Shown here in pieces: positions 53,687 through 62,188 of a stretch of DNA of 64,000 nt. The notes beneath the pieces are model-generated. The model did not search any database and was not told the DNA's origin. It saw only the letters and a program-made list of their open reading frames with translations. Position numbers and translations under genes: made by a program. This DNA comes from Lachnospiraceae bacterium 10-1. GTDB lineage: Bacteria; Bacillota; Clostridia; Lachnospirales; Lachnospiraceae. Every line of letters begins with the position of its first letter. Positions within the stretch are counted from its first letter, which is position 1. Where the stretch lies: NCBI GenBank assembly GCA_000403495.2, contig KE159799.1, positions 660,782 to 724,781 of the forward strand. The letters are read 5' to 3'.

Positions 53687-55105
53687 TTACTCCTCTTCAT
53701 TTTTACATTCAATCTCCGTTCCGTCCAGGAAGACCACCAACAATGTTCCATCTTCAAAAACCTTGATGTGGTCCAGTGTTTTCAGCATGAAGTCCGTATC
53801 CATCTCCGTCAAAGGCTTTGCCCCATCGGTATATTCTATGAACTTCTCCGCCCGATAACTTTCCAAGAGGTTCTCGCTCTGCAGCTGTTCCGTCCACTGC
53901 TCCATAAAGTCCTCTCGGTTCTCCACCAATGCGTTCCAAGCCATCAGATAAGCCTTTATCAGCGTTTCTTCCTCTACGTGGCGGTTGGCACATCCCATAA
54001 CTCCTTTGACCTTGTAGCGTTCACTGCATTGCCATACCTTACGGTCAACTCCCATACTGCTCCGCCAGCCTTTCCGTGCAAATACTTTATTACAGTCTCC
54101 GCAAATTATCTTGGATGCAAATGGATTGCTTTCCGGCCGGTGGGAATAGGAGTTTGTCCCATGCTCCTCCAGATACTTTTTCCTGCGTTTTATTTCAAGC
54201 TGTACACATTCCCATATCCGCTTTGAAATGATGGCATCGTGGTCATCCTCCACATAAAACATCTGAATTTCCCCTTTGTTCTGTGTACGTTTCTTGGTGA
54301 GGAAATCCACCGTATAACTTTTCTGCAGCAAGGCATCACCCTTGTATTTTTCATTCTCCAACATACTCATTAAGGTTGTGGACTGCCACTTCGTACCGCC
54401 ATCCCAATTTTTCACACCTTCCCGTTCAAAAATCCTCTTGATGTAATCGGTTGTTTTTCCGTCCATGAATTCCTGATACAGCCGAACCACAATCGGCTCC
54501 TGTGTCCTATTGATTACCAGCTTCCCCGTTTCATCCGTATCGTAGCCAAGAAAACGCTTTGTACTCATTTTGTGCTTCCCTGTCTCAAACCTTCTGCGGA
54601 TTCCCCATGTGCAGTTCTCTGAAATGGATCGGCTCTCGTCCTGTGCCAGTGAGGAAAGAATGGTAAGCAGCACTTCACCCTTTGCATCGAGAGTATTGAT
54701 ATTTTCCTTTTCAAAAATAATCCCTATCCCCAAATCTTTCAACTCTCGCACATAGTTCAAGCAATCCAGCGTATTTCTTGCAAATCTGGAAATGGACTTG
54801 GTAATAATCATGTCAATTTTCCCCGCCCTGGAATCAGCAATCATACGGTTGAATTCATCCCTCTTTTTGGTATTGGTTCCTGAAATACCTTCGTCTGCAT
54901 AAGTTCCTGCATATTCATAGAGTGGATTCTCACTGATGTAATTTGTGTAATAATTGACTTGATTCTCATAGCTTAATAACTGTTCTTCTTGGTCGGTTGA
55001 CACTCGGCAGTACGCTGCCATCTTCAATTTCTGCACTGACTGTGCTGTTCCTGATTCCGCAGTCGAAATCTGCTTTGCTGGTATAACAGTAATGCTTCTT
55101 GCCAT
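53687..55105 (-). CDS. Serine site-specific recombinase (large serine family)
   Basis: A 472-aa integrase/excisionase. Residues 28-170 form the resolvase catalytic domain: MAAYCRVSTDQEEQLLSYEN with the nucleophile Ser, and TKSISRFARNTLDCLNYVRE with the active-site Arg pair. The 'recombinase' DNA-binding domain (TTDYIKRIFEREGVKNWDGG) and a zinc-ribbon (CGDCNKVFARKGW ... WQC ... CANRHV) follow. AGGAGGT lies 9 nt before this ATG. Its 5' leader has two strong hairpins. It likely moves the island that includes the three-gene unit and/or the BlaR cluster; no att sites were identified. Confidence 0.93.
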   Translation of the reverse strand: MARSITVIPAKQISTAESGTAQSVQKLKMAAYCRVSTDQEEQLLSYENQVNYYTNYISENPLYEYAGTYADEGISGTNTKKRDEFNRMIADSRAGKIDMIITKSISRFARNTLDCLNYVRELKDLGIGIIFEKENINTLDAKGEVLLTILSSLAQDESRSISENCTWGIRRRFETGKHKMSTKRFLGYDTDETGKLVINRTQEPIVVRLYQEFMDGKTTDYIKRIFEREGVKNWDGGTKWQSTTLMSMLENEKYKGDALLQKSYTVDFLTKKRTQNKGEIQMFYVEDDHDAIISKRIWECVQLEIKRRKKYLEEHGTNSYSHRPESNPFASKIICGDCNKVFARKGWRSSMGVDRKVWQCSERYKVKGVMGCANRHVEEETLIKAYLMAWNALVENREDFMEQWTEQLQSENLLESYRAEKFIEYTDGAKPLTEMDTDFMLKTLDHIKVFEDGTLLVVFLDGTEIECKNEEE

Positions 55106-55131
55106 TTTTAACCACCTCCTATAGGAAACTC

Positions 55132-55161
55132 GTGTTACGGGGCTGAAAGCCCCGAAAACAC
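55132..55161 (-). promoter_or_regulatory. GC-rich leader hairpin of the recombinase gene
   Basis: GTGTT-ACGGGGCT / AGCCCCG-AAAACAC folds into a stem of about 12 bp with small internal mismatch, directly upstream of the ribosome site TATAGGAGG. It could limit translation or terminate transcription into the recombinase. Confidence 0.55.
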
Positions 55162-55170
55162 TGCGTTTGT

Positions 55171-55194
55171 AGTTCGAGGACATGTCCTCGAACT
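55171..55194. repeat. Perfect 24-bp palindrome upstream of the recombinase
   Basis: AGTTCGAGGACA followed directly by its complement TGTCCTCGAACT, with no loop. Candidate regulator-binding or recombination site; its position 66 nt before the recombinase start is suggestive but not proof. Confidence 0.7.
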
Positions 55195-55330
55195 AAGTTA
55201 CCTACTGTCGTATACCTGACCTCTAAGCGTCTGTAACTCCAGCTTTAATTGCCGGATTTCTTCCTCCAGCTTTTTGATCTTTTTATCTTTTGATTCAATA
55301 ACTGTATCCCTTGATTTCGCAACGGATGGG

Positions 55331-55453
55331 GTGAAAAAACAAAAACTGTTATTGATGCTACAGGAATGTGATGAGCAAGAGGCAGCCGAGATTCTTCCAG
55401 CAATTGAATATCTCTTAGCACTCATACATAAAAGAGGTAGTTCAAACGATTAA
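55331..55453 (+). CDS. Small helical ORF between recombinase and blaI
   Basis: 40 codons from GTG: KKQKLLLMLQECDEQEAAEI and LPAIEYLLALIHKRGSSND. The protein is strongly helical and resembles short ORFs that accompany serine recombinases in clostridial elements (memory only). A rho-independent terminator starts 2 nt after its stop, supporting transcription. No clear ribosome site precedes the GTG. On the other strand 55198-55320 encodes a coiled-coil tail (ESKDKKIKKLEEEIRQLKLE) without a start, so this interval may be a junction of two gene fragments. Confidence 0.4.
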   Translation: MKKQKLLLMLQECDEQEAAEILPAIEYLLALIHKRGSSND

Positions 55454-55454
55454 A

Positions 55455-55495
55455 GGAACCAGCTAATCCATTGTGATTCTGGTTCTTTTCTTTTT
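55455..55495 (+). terminator. Terminator after the small helical ORF
   Basis: GAACCAG / CTGGTTC stem with a 16-nt loop followed by TTTTCTTTTT on the + strand. Confidence 0.65.
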
Positions 55496-55507
55496 GTTGC
55501 CATCTTT

Positions 55508-55552
55508 AAATCTTACTCTTGTAATATTTCAATTATTACACAAGTAAGATTT
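55508..55552. promoter_or_regulatory. Two adjacent BlaI-type operators upstream of blaI
   Basis: AAATCTTACTCTTGTAATAT (55508-) and ATTATTACACAAGTAAGATT (to 55552) are inverted copies of one quasi-palindrome, consensus AATATTACAN3GTAAGATTT. The same motif recurs at the blaI promoter and upstream of the lipoprotein genes. Confidence 0.75.
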
Positions 55553-55576
55553 CAAGTCAATATGTTTTTTCTGAAA

Positions 55577-55605
55577 TTGACAACCACATAAATAACGTCT
55601 ATAAT
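55577..55605 (+). promoter_or_regulatory. Promoter of blaI-blaR1
   Basis: Perfect TTGACA (55577-55582) and TATAAT (55600-55605) with 17-bp spacing; the next operator copy begins 4 nt downstream, over the expected transcription start. Confidence 0.9.
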
Positions 55606-55608
55606 ATA

Positions 55609-55630
55609 TTTATTACAGCCGTAAGATTTA
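55609..55630 (+). promoter_or_regulatory. BlaI-type operator at the blaI transcription start
   Basis: TTTATTACAGCCGTAAGATT, matching the operators at 55508-55552, 59601-59616, 63484-63506 and 63547-63569. It overlaps the start site, so binding would block blaI-blaR1 transcription (autorepression inferred). Confidence 0.8.
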
Positions 55631-55644
55631 AGGAGGGATTTGAA

Positions 55645-56031
55645 ATGAGCGATTTACCACAGATTTCTGAAGCTGAATTTGAAGTTATGAAAATCGTATG
55701 GAAACATGCGCCGATCAGTACCAATGAAATAACAGATAAATTATTACAGACCACAAGCTGGAGTCCTAAGACGATACAGACTTTAATCAAACGTCTCGTA
55801 ACAAAAGGCGTTCTGACTTATGAAAAACAGAGCCGAGTGTTTGTTTATACCCCAGTCGTGAAAGAAAGCGAATACATCGGCCAGGAAAGCAACTCTTTTC
55901 TGGAACGATACTATGACGGGGATATCACTGCCATGCTGTCTGCCTATATAGAAAATGACAGACTGTCTGAAACAGAAATAGACACCCTACGTTCCCTTCT
56001 TTCCAAGAGGTCAAAAAAAGGAGGAAATTAA
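55645..56031 (+). CDS. blaI: BlaI/MecI/CopY family repressor
   Basis: A 128-aa winged-helix repressor. HTH: FEVMKIVWKHAPISTNEITD and WSPKTIQTLIKRLVTKGVLT, typical of BlaI/MecI, then the dimerisation helices. When the sensor BlaR1 detects a beta-lactam, BlaI is cleaved and its operators are freed (family knowledge). AAGGAGG precedes ATG. It is immediately followed by blaR1. The symbol is by family; the true inducer is unknown. Confidence 0.93.
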   Translation: MSDLPQISEAEFEVMKIVWKHAPISTNEITDKLLQTTSWSPKTIQTLIKRLVTKGVLTYEKQSRVFVYTPVVKESEYIGQESNSFLERYYDGDITAMLSAYIENDRLSETEIDTLRSLLSKRSKKGGN

Positions 56032-56032
56032 C

Positions 56033-57829
56033 GTGGCTAATTTTATGATACGCTTTTTAATATGCAATATATTTATCAGCGGTATCATCGGAATTCTTTT
56101 GATAGCCAAGCGGATATTCAAAAACAACCTGTCCAGCCGGATGCAGTATAATCTGTGGTTCCTTCTTCTTGGGTTGCTGACAGTTCCCTTTATACCGTTT
56201 CGTCTCATCGGATTTCCACAAATCTTCTCGTGGCTTGGCAGCTTAAGAAGCTCTCCTGCTTCTGGTACCGCAACCGCTATGGGAGAAGCTGTGGAAATTC
56301 ATCCGACCGGAAATACAGACTGGATGAATGATTTCGCACTTTCTGTAAATAGCGAGACACCATCCATTGCCGGATACATATTATTTGGGATATGGATTGT
56401 AGGCATTTTTGCAATGATCATATTAGTAATCAAATCCTCGCTCCGCCTACGCACTTTGAAGAAATCTGCACTTCCCCTCCAGAACCCGGAAGTACGCAGA
56501 CTATATCATCGATGTTTGGAGGAAATGGAAATTCACAGAAATATCCCTGTTTACAGCACCGCATTTTTGAAATCCCTGATTATTGTGGGACTTTTGAAAC
56601 CGTGTATTTATCTGCCGATTCATCTGATCTCTGATTACAACGAATCCGATATGCGGTACATGCTGTTACACGAACTGCAGCACTATAAGCACAAAGATGC
56701 TGTTGCCAGTTATCTGATGAACCTTGCCGGAGTGGTATATTGGTTCAATCCTCTTGTCTGGTATGCATTGAAAGAAATGCGTAATGACAGAGAGGTTGCC
56801 TGTGACACTTCCGTTTTGAAAATGCTTGAAGAGGATGCTTACGAAGATTATGGCAATACACTGATTAACTTTGCAGAGAAGGTTTCACTTACTCCTTTTC
56901 CGTTTGCTGCCGGCCTTGGTGGAAACATGGAGCAGATGAAACGGAGAATTATTAACATTGCCTCTTATGAGAAGCCGACATTTATAAAAAGAATAAAAGG
57001 TATGACTGCATTCATGTTGACTGCTGTCCTTCTACTTGGATTCGCACCTTTTATTTCTACATACGCAGCAGATGGAAGCCACTACCAATGGGATTCCTCT
57101 TCTGAGAATGTTACCTATGTAGACCTCTCCACATACTTCGGAGAATACGAAGGTAGCTTTGTTTTATATGATTTAGAAAATGATGCATGGAGCATACACG
57201 ACATGGAGCATTCCACCTTACGAGTTGCTCCAAACTCCACCTACAAGATATATGATGCCCTGTTCGGATTGGGAGAAGATATCATTACACCGGAAAATTC
57301 GTTTATTGCATGGAATGGCGAAACTTATCCATTTGAAGCATGGAATGCGGATCAGACCTTACAGTCTGCAATGAATTCCTCTGTGAATTGGTATTTTGAA
57401 TCTGTGGACGAACAGCTTGGAGCCGCTGACATTTCCAACTATATTCAGGAAATTGGATATGGAAACGAAAATATAAGTGGTTATTTCTCCACTTATTGGA
57501 TGGAATCTTCCTTGAAGATTTCCCCAATAGAGCAGGTCGAACTTCTAACCAAGCTACAAAATAACAGCTTCGGCTTCGCCCCTGAAAATATCAATGCAGT
57601 AAAAGATGCCATCTGCCTTTCCTCTTCCGATGCCGGAACATTCTACGGAAAGACCGGAACCGGACGTGTGGATGGTCAGGATGTGAACGGATGGTTTATC
57701 GGTTATATCGAAACTGCAGATAATACATACTTTTTTGCTACCAACATTGGTGCAGACAGCGATGCTACCGGAGGCAACGCAACCGAAATAACTATGTCTA
57801 TCTTGTCAGACATGAATATCTGGAAATAA
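56033..57829 (+). CDS. blaR1: BlaR1 family sensor-transducer (M56 peptidase plus penicilloyl-sensor domain)
   Basis: A 598-aa membrane sensor beginning with GTG after GGAGG. Four membrane helices surround a cytoplasmic zinc protease with HExxH in MLLHELQHYKHKDAVASYLM and the distal DREVACDTSVL. The extracellular domain (about 350-598) is class D beta-lactamase-like, with the acylated Ser in NSTYKIYDALF (SxxK), SVNWYF (SxN) and YGKTGTG (KTG). All three motifs are intact, so beta-lactam sensing is plausible. What it controls appears to be the adjacent lipoprotein operon instead of a beta-lactamase. Confidence 0.94.
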   Translation: MANFMIRFLICNIFISGIIGILLIAKRIFKNNLSSRMQYNLWFLLLGLLTVPFIPFRLIGFPQIFSWLGSLRSSPASGTATAMGEAVEIHPTGNTDWMNDFALSVNSETPSIAGYILFGIWIVGIFAMIILVIKSSLRLRTLKKSALPLQNPEVRRLYHRCLEEMEIHRNIPVYSTAFLKSLIIVGLLKPCIYLPIHLISDYNESDMRYMLLHELQHYKHKDAVASYLMNLAGVVYWFNPLVWYALKEMRNDREVACDTSVLKMLEEDAYEDYGNTLINFAEKVSLTPFPFAAGLGGNMEQMKRRIINIASYEKPTFIKRIKGMTAFMLTAVLLLGFAPFISTYAADGSHYQWDSSSENVTYVDLSTYFGEYEGSFVLYDLENDAWSIHDMEHSTLRVAPNSTYKIYDALFGLGEDIITPENSFIAWNGETYPFEAWNADQTLQSAMNSSVNWYFESVDEQLGAADISNYIQEIGYGNENISGYFSTYWMESSLKISPIEQVELLTKLQNNSFGFAPENINAVKDAICLSSSDAGTFYGKTGTGRVDGQDVNGWFIGYIETADNTYFFATNIGADSDATGGNATEITMSILSDMNIWK

Positions 57830-57831
57830 CA

Positions 57832-57876
57832 AAATCGGGTAAATGCCAACTACGAAATTGGCTTCTACCCGATTTC
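57832..57876. terminator. Bidirectional terminator between blaR1 and the lipoprotein operon
   Basis: AAATCGGGTA / TACCCGATTT outer stem with an inner GCCAA/TTGGC stem, between convergent genes, T-rich on the + side and A-rich before it. Confidence 0.82.
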
Positions 57877-57879
57877 ATT

Positions 57880-59127
57880 TTATTTTTCGCCTGTTACTTC
57901 ATAATACTTTTCATTTCCGGTTGCTGACCATGATGTTTTACCACTACTAACCACATCTTTTGTAGACACATTATAAGCAAATATATCAAGAATCTCTGCC
58001 TCTGAGATATGCCATGAACCATCTGCGTTTTTCTTACTTCTGTACAAAACATATAATTCACATTTTTCATTTTCCGAAAGTCTGTCATATGCAAGAAATT
58101 CTATTATTTCCTCATTCTCATTTAAGATAACTCTGGAATTTCCACTCGCACTATATGATATCATAAAATCACATCGTTCGTCTGCGAAGTATTGTTGGTA
58201 TATAGTACGATATCCATCATATATTTCATCTTTTTCAATCAATGTCACATAATCACATATCGCAGAAATAGAAATAGCATCCTCTTTCATATTTTTCATT
58301 AATTCATCTATTAAATCGTGCTGAATGATAAAACCCTTATTCTGTGAACTAAATATTCTAATGGTCTTCCGTGGTATCATTCCCTGTGGTCCTGCTCCTG
58401 TAACATAATTTACAATGACAATCACATCCTTTGCACCATCGCCATCTATATCTTGAAATCCAACTGCCTCTACGCTGTCAAACATACCTACACTATCATT
58501 CTCAGTACTATTGTTTTCAAAATAAGCTGGGAAATGGTACACAATTTGATTGTCCTTTGCCAGCACAAATGAGACATCTTCCCAAAGCGTATCATAAGTC
58601 GGCAGATAAGACACAAATCGTACCTCGCCCCAATCATTCAAATCTACCTCAAAGGATTGTTCGGTTATAACCCGGCTTTCATCTAATTTCTCTCCTGATG
58701 GATAGTCCACTTCAATATCTGCAATATCTGTCAATTGCTGTAATTCTTTCGTACCATCAAAATATAAAATGACTTGCTCATCAAATTGTTCTTCGCCTGA
58801 TAGGATCACTTCTACATAGTCCTCATACCATGTAACTTTCCAACAATTACTTGTGATGCTTCCACCGTCATTGTGCAATTCAAAATCTGTTTGAGATATC
58901 TTATCTTTGCCTTCCATAAGGACTAATCGTCCACTTGCTGAACCAAAAGGCCAGTCTGGTTCTCCGACTGCCTGAAGTGTCAATTCATATTTTCCATCTG
59001 GAGAAACAGATGTATCGCAAGTTGTCTTCTTGTAATTTACCGTATACGAAATGCAAAACCAAAATACTACAATCACTGCAAGAAGCGAACCCATAATACA
59101 TAGCATAATCTTCAAAAATTTCTTCAT
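57880..59127 (-). CDS. Membrane-anchored uncharacterised protein with an acidic calcium-like loop
   Basis: 415 aa from ATG 59127 (AAAGGAG 9 nt upstream; a longer frame to 59205 is unsupported). One N-terminal membrane segment (IMLCIMGSLLAVIVVFWFCI), then an outward beta-rich domain: CDTSVSPDGKYELTLQAVGE near the start and VGFQDIDGDGAKDVIVIVNY, a DxDxDG calcium-type loop, near residue 245. Family not recognised. Last gene of the BlaI-linked operon, 16 nt after the 146-aa gene. Confidence 0.75.
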   Translation of the reverse strand: MKKFLKIMLCIMGSLLAVIVVFWFCISYTVNYKKTTCDTSVSPDGKYELTLQAVGEPDWPFGSASGRLVLMEGKDKISQTDFELHNDGGSITSNCWKVTWYEDYVEVILSGEEQFDEQVILYFDGTKELQQLTDIADIEVDYPSGEKLDESRVITEQSFEVDLNDWGEVRFVSYLPTYDTLWEDVSFVLAKDNQIVYHFPAYFENNSTENDSVGMFDSVEAVGFQDIDGDGAKDVIVIVNYVTGAGPQGMIPRKTIRIFSSQNKGFIIQHDLIDELMKNMKEDAISISAICDYVTLIEKDEIYDGYRTIYQQYFADERCDFMISYSASGNSRVILNENEEIIEFLAYDRLSENEKCELYVLYRSKKNADGSWHISEAEILDIFAYNVSTKDVVSSGKTSWSATGNEKYYEVTGEK

Positions 59128-59143
59128 TGTTATAGCACTCCTT

Positions 59144-59584
59144 TTAATGTCCACGTATATCCAGTTCTTCCAATAGAGAATTTCCACTTCCCCAAGAATA
59201 TACAATGTAATAACCGCTGTCCTTTATTTCTTCCGAAAATTGTAGTGTCCCGTGATCAATCACCTCAATGTGCTGCCCTTCCTGAGTTTCCACCAAACAT
59301 TCCCATTCATTACTTCTGTAATCTGAATAGTAAGCATCCAATTCTTCCAAAGACAAATCACTTCGAATTAAAATTGCTCCGAAATACTGCATTCCATTTC
59401 CGTTACCCGTCAGCTTCCCAGCCTGTGACAATGACTCTATCAATTCTGCTTCCTCTGGCAGCGGGATTTCACATAATGCCCTTTCCACCTTATAGGCTGT
59501 ATAGTTATTTATAAGTGGAATTGAAATCACACCGCCTATCAATACGACTGCTGTCAATATTCCAACTAATTTTAATTTTTTCAT
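59144..59584 (-). CDS. Membrane-anchored small uncharacterised protein
   Basis: 146 aa with one N-terminal membrane segment (LVGILTAVVLIGGVISIPLI) and an extracytoplasmic domain (QYFGAILIRSDLSLEELDAY, YYSDYRSNEWECLVETQEG). AGGAGG lies 4 nt before ATG. A perfect TCTTAC-ATCT-GTAAGA palindrome sits 16 nt upstream, so this gene and the next may be separately controlled by BlaI. Function unknown. Confidence 0.78.
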   Translation of the reverse strand: MKKLKLVGILTAVVLIGGVISIPLINNYTAYKVERALCEIPLPEEAELIESLSQAGKLTGNGNGMQYFGAILIRSDLSLEELDAYYSDYRSNEWECLVETQEGQHIEVIDHGTLQFSEEIKDSGYYIVYSWGSGNSLLEELDIRGH

Positions 59585-59600
59585 GTGTCCTCCTTTCTTT

Positions 59601-59616
59601 TCTTACATCTGTAAGA
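59601..59616 (-). promoter_or_regulatory. BlaI-type operator before the 146-aa membrane protein gene
   Basis: Perfect inverted repeat TCTTACATCTGTAAGA in the 59-nt gap between the 421-aa lipoprotein gene and the 146-aa gene; same half-site (GTAAGA) as the blaI operators. Confidence 0.75.
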
Positions 59617-59643
59617 TTACCATAGAACACAACTATTATCAAA

Positions 59644-60909
59644 TCATTCTTTAATCCGGTATTGATAATCAGGTATATGCATAATTCCGTCATTTAGGAT
59701 TTCATTTCCCAAATACTGAAAACTTCCATCCTCTGCAAACCTTACCGTAAGTTCATGGGTTATGACCGCATCATCGCAAATGACCATATCACAAACCGCC
59801 TCAACTGTTAATGTGACTGTTCCATCTTCATTTTCTTTGATATCGACAACCTCTGGCAGAGAAGTTCCAAAGAAAGTAGGTGCGTAATTAAAACATCCAA
59901 GACGCACCCAATAATATGTCTGCTTTTCCTCATCAAATACTGCGTACTCTCGTATCTGCTCCGCTGTTATGGGAAGATACTCCATAATCAGATTTTCGAA
60001 TTCTTCTTTCGGAATGCCATTTGGATAATCTTCGGAATTGAACTTTTCTCCATATTTCATTCCATACAGATATTCAAACATTCCGTTATAATCCAACTCA
60101 CTCATATTTTCTGCATTCCAGTTGGAACACAAAAGGTTCTGTCCCTGATATCCAAGTCCCAGGACGAGGCGCTCAGACACCTCTCGCTGTTCCTCTGTCA
60201 TAGGCTTTACTCTGATCAGACAGCTTCCATCCATGATTTCACTGACTTCCGGTGGCTCCGGTACACATAATTCATAACAAAACCATCCCTTATCTGTATA
60301 TTTCCACTCTTTTAGTCTTGTATGGGAAATGTATGAAATTCCCGGCTTGTTGTCAGCATTCCAGATTCCTCTAGCACTTACAACATACATATCCGTTCCA
60401 TCAAAAATGAATTTCATTCTTCCCAGTCCGCCATCGTTATGGACTTCATAAATTACTACAGAACTACTTTTCCCTTCCATACATTCTTTCAGAAAACTGT
60501 CAACACTTTCATAATTCTCCATATTAGAATAGGTTATCATCGTTGTAACCGGGCATCCTGCGTCTGTTAGTTTCTTCTGCATTTCAAGAACCGTTTGATC
60601 ATCCAAAACAACATTAGATGCCATCCCTTTATCTGCTGATTCATAAATGTCAAAATAAAGTTCCATCAGCTTTTTACAGTCAGTCTCAGCTTCTTCCCTT
60701 TCCTGTACATCTACTGGAAGGTCATAACCCTTTTCCCATTGTTCTGCAGCCTCTTCCTCGGCACTTTTTGTTTCCTCCGTGGAAGATACTTCTTCCGTAT
60801 CTTCCACAAGAGATTCTCCCGCAACACTATCCTCTTTTCCACAAGCACACATGAAACACCCAATCAGAAATACCATGATCAGTAGAATGCTCTTTTTCCT
60901 TAATACCAT
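59644..60909 (-). CDS. Lipoprotein of a three-member paralogous family (DUF6070-like), copy 3
   Basis: 421 aa with a lipoprotein signal (lipobox MCAC, Cys23) and an acidic Ser/Glu-rich linker. The body shares blocks with the two genes upstream: IPKEEFENLIMEYLPITAEQ and EVVDIKENEDGTVTLTVEAV, then VRFAEDGSFQYLGNEIL. I believe the family is DUF6070, common in Lachnospiraceae, but cannot check. Fixed on the outer face of the membrane. It follows copy 2 by 4 nt; AAAGGA lies 7 nt before ATG. Confidence 0.8.
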   Translation of the reverse strand: MVLRKKSILLIMVFLIGCFMCACGKEDSVAGESLVEDTEEVSSTEETKSAEEEAAEQWEKGYDLPVDVQEREEAETDCKKLMELYFDIYESADKGMASNVVLDDQTVLEMQKKLTDAGCPVTTMITYSNMENYESVDSFLKECMEGKSSSVVIYEVHNDGGLGRMKFIFDGTDMYVVSARGIWNADNKPGISYISHTRLKEWKYTDKGWFCYELCVPEPPEVSEIMDGSCLIRVKPMTEEQREVSERLVLGLGYQGQNLLCSNWNAENMSELDYNGMFEYLYGMKYGEKFNSEDYPNGIPKEEFENLIMEYLPITAEQIREYAVFDEEKQTYYWVRLGCFNYAPTFFGTSLPEVVDIKENEDGTVTLTVEAVCDMVICDDAVITHELTVRFAEDGSFQYLGNEILNDGIMHIPDYQYRIKE

Positions 60910-60913
60910 AAAA

Positions 60914-62188
60914 TCATCCTTTCGTTCTTGCTATTGGCGGCAGTTCCAATTCAATTTGTTCTATAGAATTGGAAAGATACCTGAAAGTTCCGTCTTCAAA
61001 TGGCTGGACCACAACCGTATTCCGAAAAGCGAGATCAGAATTATAATCCGGCCATACTCCATCCACGATAAGTGTAATCGTTCCATCCGCATTTTTTGTA
61101 TAGTCAACCACTTCTCCAAAAGGCGGATATGGACTGGCATAAATCATTTCATATTCATAACTGTTGTGGTCTGCGTTGTATCTACAATGTTCTCTCAACT
61201 GCTCCACAGACACCGGGAAATAGGTAGTCATTATTTTTTCATACTCCTCTGCCGGAATTTCCCATCCCTGTGTCTTCAGATTTTCGCCTGTATAAATCCG
61301 ATAGATATCTTCATACATGCAAGGCATCAAAATATCCTCTACATTGCTACTGTTCCAGTTTGTGACAAGCACATTGTAATTCACATAGCTTAGTCCTGAT
61401 ATGTATTTCTCCGTCAGTTCCTGGCAGTCTTCTGGAAGCGGTTCTATTCTCCAATACTGTCTCAAACTTGCATGTGCAATCACATATTCATATGCGTAGA
61501 TAAAATACCCTTTTTCAGTAAGTTTAATTTCAGCCACATTACTTACCGAAGTTCCCTGTATTTCAGGCACTCCACCTTCCTTCCAACGAACACCTATATA
61601 ATAAGTCTGCAACTCACCTTTCCGGTAAATAAAAGTAACTGCTCCAATCAGTCCATCTCTATGCACTTCAAATACCGTAACCATCGAGTCCTGTCCATTC
61701 AAGTAATCTGCGTAAAACGCTTCAATTGCTTCATGATTTTGCATAGCATTATCTTCTTCAACACTTACCAAACCGCTTCTGCCCAATTGTTCCACCACGG
61801 CTTTCCTCTGCTCGTTGGTAAATTCGTTAATACCCGAAGAGTAGCTTGGTGCATCTACAATTACAATATCCTTATAGATTTCTCTGACCGATTCTGCTGC
61901 TGACAAAACCGTACTCTGCAACTGCTCCTTCTCCTCTTCTGAAAGGAGGTCATCGCTGGCTTGCGGAATGAACCAATATGCTGACTCTGTAGAAGTTTCC
62001 GCATTCTCGGCTTCTTCTGTTTCTGCTTCGCTATTTTCGATTTCTACAGGTGGCTCCCATACTTCTTCTGCCACCTTTTGCTTTTCTGTATGCTGTTTTC
62101 CCCAACAGAACACTCCTGCTATCACTAAAAACAACAGCAGCAAAATCGGAAGTCCACATCTTCTAAGCAGCCATTTCACATCTTCCAT
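60914..62188 (-). CDS. Membrane-anchored paralogue of the same family, copy 2
   Basis: 424 aa from ATG 62188 (GGAGG 6 nt upstream), whose A overlaps the TAA of copy 1 (TAATG). Anchor helix GLPILLLLFLVIAGVFCWG in place of a lipobox, an acidic linker, then the shared domain: IPAEEYEKIMTTYFPVSVEQ, EVVDYTKNADGTITLIVDGV and VVVQPFEDGTFRYLSNSIE. The frame extends 19 codons upstream to 62245 but without support. Function unknown. Confidence 0.82.
   Translation of the reverse strand: MEDVKWLLRRCGLPILLLLFLVIAGVFCWGKQHTEKQKVAEEVWEPPVEIENSEAETEEAENAETSTESAYWFIPQASDDLLSEEEKEQLQSTVLSAAESVREIYKDIVIVDAPSYSSGINEFTNEQRKAVVEQLGRSGLVSVEEDNAMQNHEAIEAFYADYLNGQDSMVTVFEVHRDGLIGAVTFIYRKGELQTYYIGVRWKEGGVPEIQGTSVSNVAEIKLTEKGYFIYAYEYVIAHASLRQYWRIEPLPEDCQELTEKYISGLSYVNYNVLVTNWNSSNVEDILMPCMYEDIYRIYTGENLKTQGWEIPAEEYEKIMTTYFPVSVEQLREHCRYNADHNSYEYEMIYASPYPPFGEVVDYTKNADGTITLIVDGVWPDYNSDLAFRNTVVVQPFEDGTFRYLSNSIEQIELELPPIARTKG

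Noticed and set aside
55198-55425. 75-codon minus-strand gene before the recombinase
   Set aside because: Its first 35 codons are antisense to the small helical + ORF that has its own terminator; only the coiled tail may be a remnant.
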